A stretch of 5,956 bases of DNA from DATEOR01 sp036279015. Lineage in GTDB: Bacteria; Actinomycetota; Thermoleophilia; Gaiellales; Gaiellaceae. The DNA lies in NCBI GenBank assembly GCA_036279015.1, contig DASUJY010000071.1, positions 1-5,956 of the forward strand. The letters are read 5' to 3'. Of this stretch, positions 5,438-5,956 are shown piece by piece. A model generated the notes under the pieces. The model searched no databases, was not told the origin of the DNA, and saw only the letters and a program-made list of their open reading frames with translations. The translations under genes were made by a program, and so were the position numbers. Positions within the stretch are counted from its first letter, which is position 1. Each line of letters starts with the position of its first letter.

Positions 5438-5956
5438 CAGAACTGGTTCAGGAGGCGCAGGTCGTTCTGCCAGAGCGGCCCGATCTCCGGCAGGCCGTGC
5501 CGGAGCATGGCGATCCGCTCGAGCCCGATGCCGAAGGCGAAGCCGGTCCACTCCTCGGGGTCGTAGCCGACGAGCTCGAGCACGTTCGGGTCGACCATGC
5601 CCGAGCCCCCGAGCTCGATCCAGCCCGACCAGCGGCAGACGGCGCACCCCTGCCCAGAGCAGAGAAAGCAGGAGACGTCCGGCTCGAGCGAGGGCTCCGT
5701 GAACGGGAAGTAGTGCGTGCGAAAGCGCATCTCACGCTCGGGCCCGAAGAGCGCGCGCATCAGATGCAGCAGCGTGCCCTTGAGATCGCCCATCGTGATG
5801 CCGCGGTCGACGGCGAGGCCCTCGACCTGGTGGAAGACCGGCGAGTGGGTCGCGTCGGGAGTCTCCCGCCGGTAGACGCGGCCGAGCGAGATCATGTACA
5901 CGGGCGGCTCCTGCTCCTCCATGACATGGATCTGGGAGGGCGACGTCTCCGTGCGG
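5437..5956 (-). CDS. pheS: Phenylalanyl-tRNA synthetase alpha subunit (C-terminal part; 5' end off right edge)
   Basis: The visible 172 residues are the catalytic class II core of the alpha chain, which activates phenylalanine with ATP. They begin at RTETSPSQIHVM. Class II motif 2 follows as GRVYRRETPDATHSPVFHQVEG. The phenylalanine-pocket segment is FPFTEPS. Motif 3 is GFAFGIGLERIAML, whose GFAFG keeps the Ala known to limit substrate size in E. coli PheS. Four cysteines in CFLCSGQGCAVC have the spacing of a zinc knuckle, seen in many Firmicutes-type PheS but absent in E. coli. The N-terminal coiled coil and motif 1 lie outside the window, as does the promoter or any leader attenuator. The normally conserved D-I-R after motif 3 reads E-I-G here. 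The stop overlaps the pheT start by one base. Confidence 0.97.
   Translation of the reverse strand, partial: RTETSPSQIHVMEEQEPPVYMISLGRVYRRETPDATHSPVFHQVEGLAVDRGITMGDLKGTLLHLMRALFGPEREMRFRTHYFPFTEPSLEPDVSCFLCSGQGCAVCRWSGWIELGGSGMVDPNVLELVGYDPEEWTGFAFGIGLERIAMLRHGLPEIGPLWQNDLRLLNQF

Noticed and set aside
4322..5566. Long plus-strand open frame of 414 codons opposite pheT and pheS
   Set aside because: It is the antisense shadow of a highly conserved gene in a GC-rich genome where stops are rare. The protein is Arg/Ala/Glu-rich with no recognisable domain.
5438..5647. Extended N-terminus of pheT up to 5647
   Set aside because: It lies within the conserved end of pheS in another frame. The canonical MRVPLSWLREY start is at ATG 5437.

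Overview
The window is a gene-dense, very GC-rich piece of bacterial chromosome. Third codon positions are nearly all G or C, and GTG and TTG starts are used. There is at least one likely leaderless promoter and several stop/start overlaps. Together with protein character this suggests a high-GC actinobacterial lineage, possibly Thermoleophilia (Gaiellales/Solirubrobacterales-like). The phylum is inferred from style, not proven. No mobile element, CRISPR array, tRNA or rRNA is visible.

Layout: (1) Positions 1-941, minus strand, hold the alpha subunit of a thiamine-diphosphate-dependent 2-oxoacid/acetoin dehydrogenase E1. The left edge cuts it within a residue or two of its likely C-terminus. 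(2) A 70-bp divergent spacer (942-1011) carries a promoter for each direction and a 12-bp perfect palindrome. (3) Positions 1012-1976, plus strand, hold a two-gene unit: an unrecognised protein made of two tandem copies of one domain, coupled to a small PRC-barrel-like protein. (4) Positions 1978-5956, minus strand, hold a tightly packed operon read right to left: pheS (3' part only), pheT, a family 2 glycosyltransferase and a DUF218/YdcF-like protein. Each junction overlaps by 1 to 4 bases.

How the genes work together: PheS and PheT form the alpha2beta2 phenylalanyl-tRNA synthetase. The two genes after them look like envelope or polyprenyl-phosphate glycolipid functions. They have no obvious link to tRNA charging, but coupling ties them to its expression. 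The plus-strand pair and the pheS operon converge with one base between their stop codons, inside an imperfect hairpin that may serve both directions.

Most of the window is ordinary housekeeping content. The parts worth a second look are the duplicated-domain protein and its PRC-barrel partner, the divergent promoter with its palindrome, the pheST-glycosyltransferase-DUF218 operon, and unusual residues in PheS, PheT and the DUF218 protein. I see no convincing evidence for a wholly new system.
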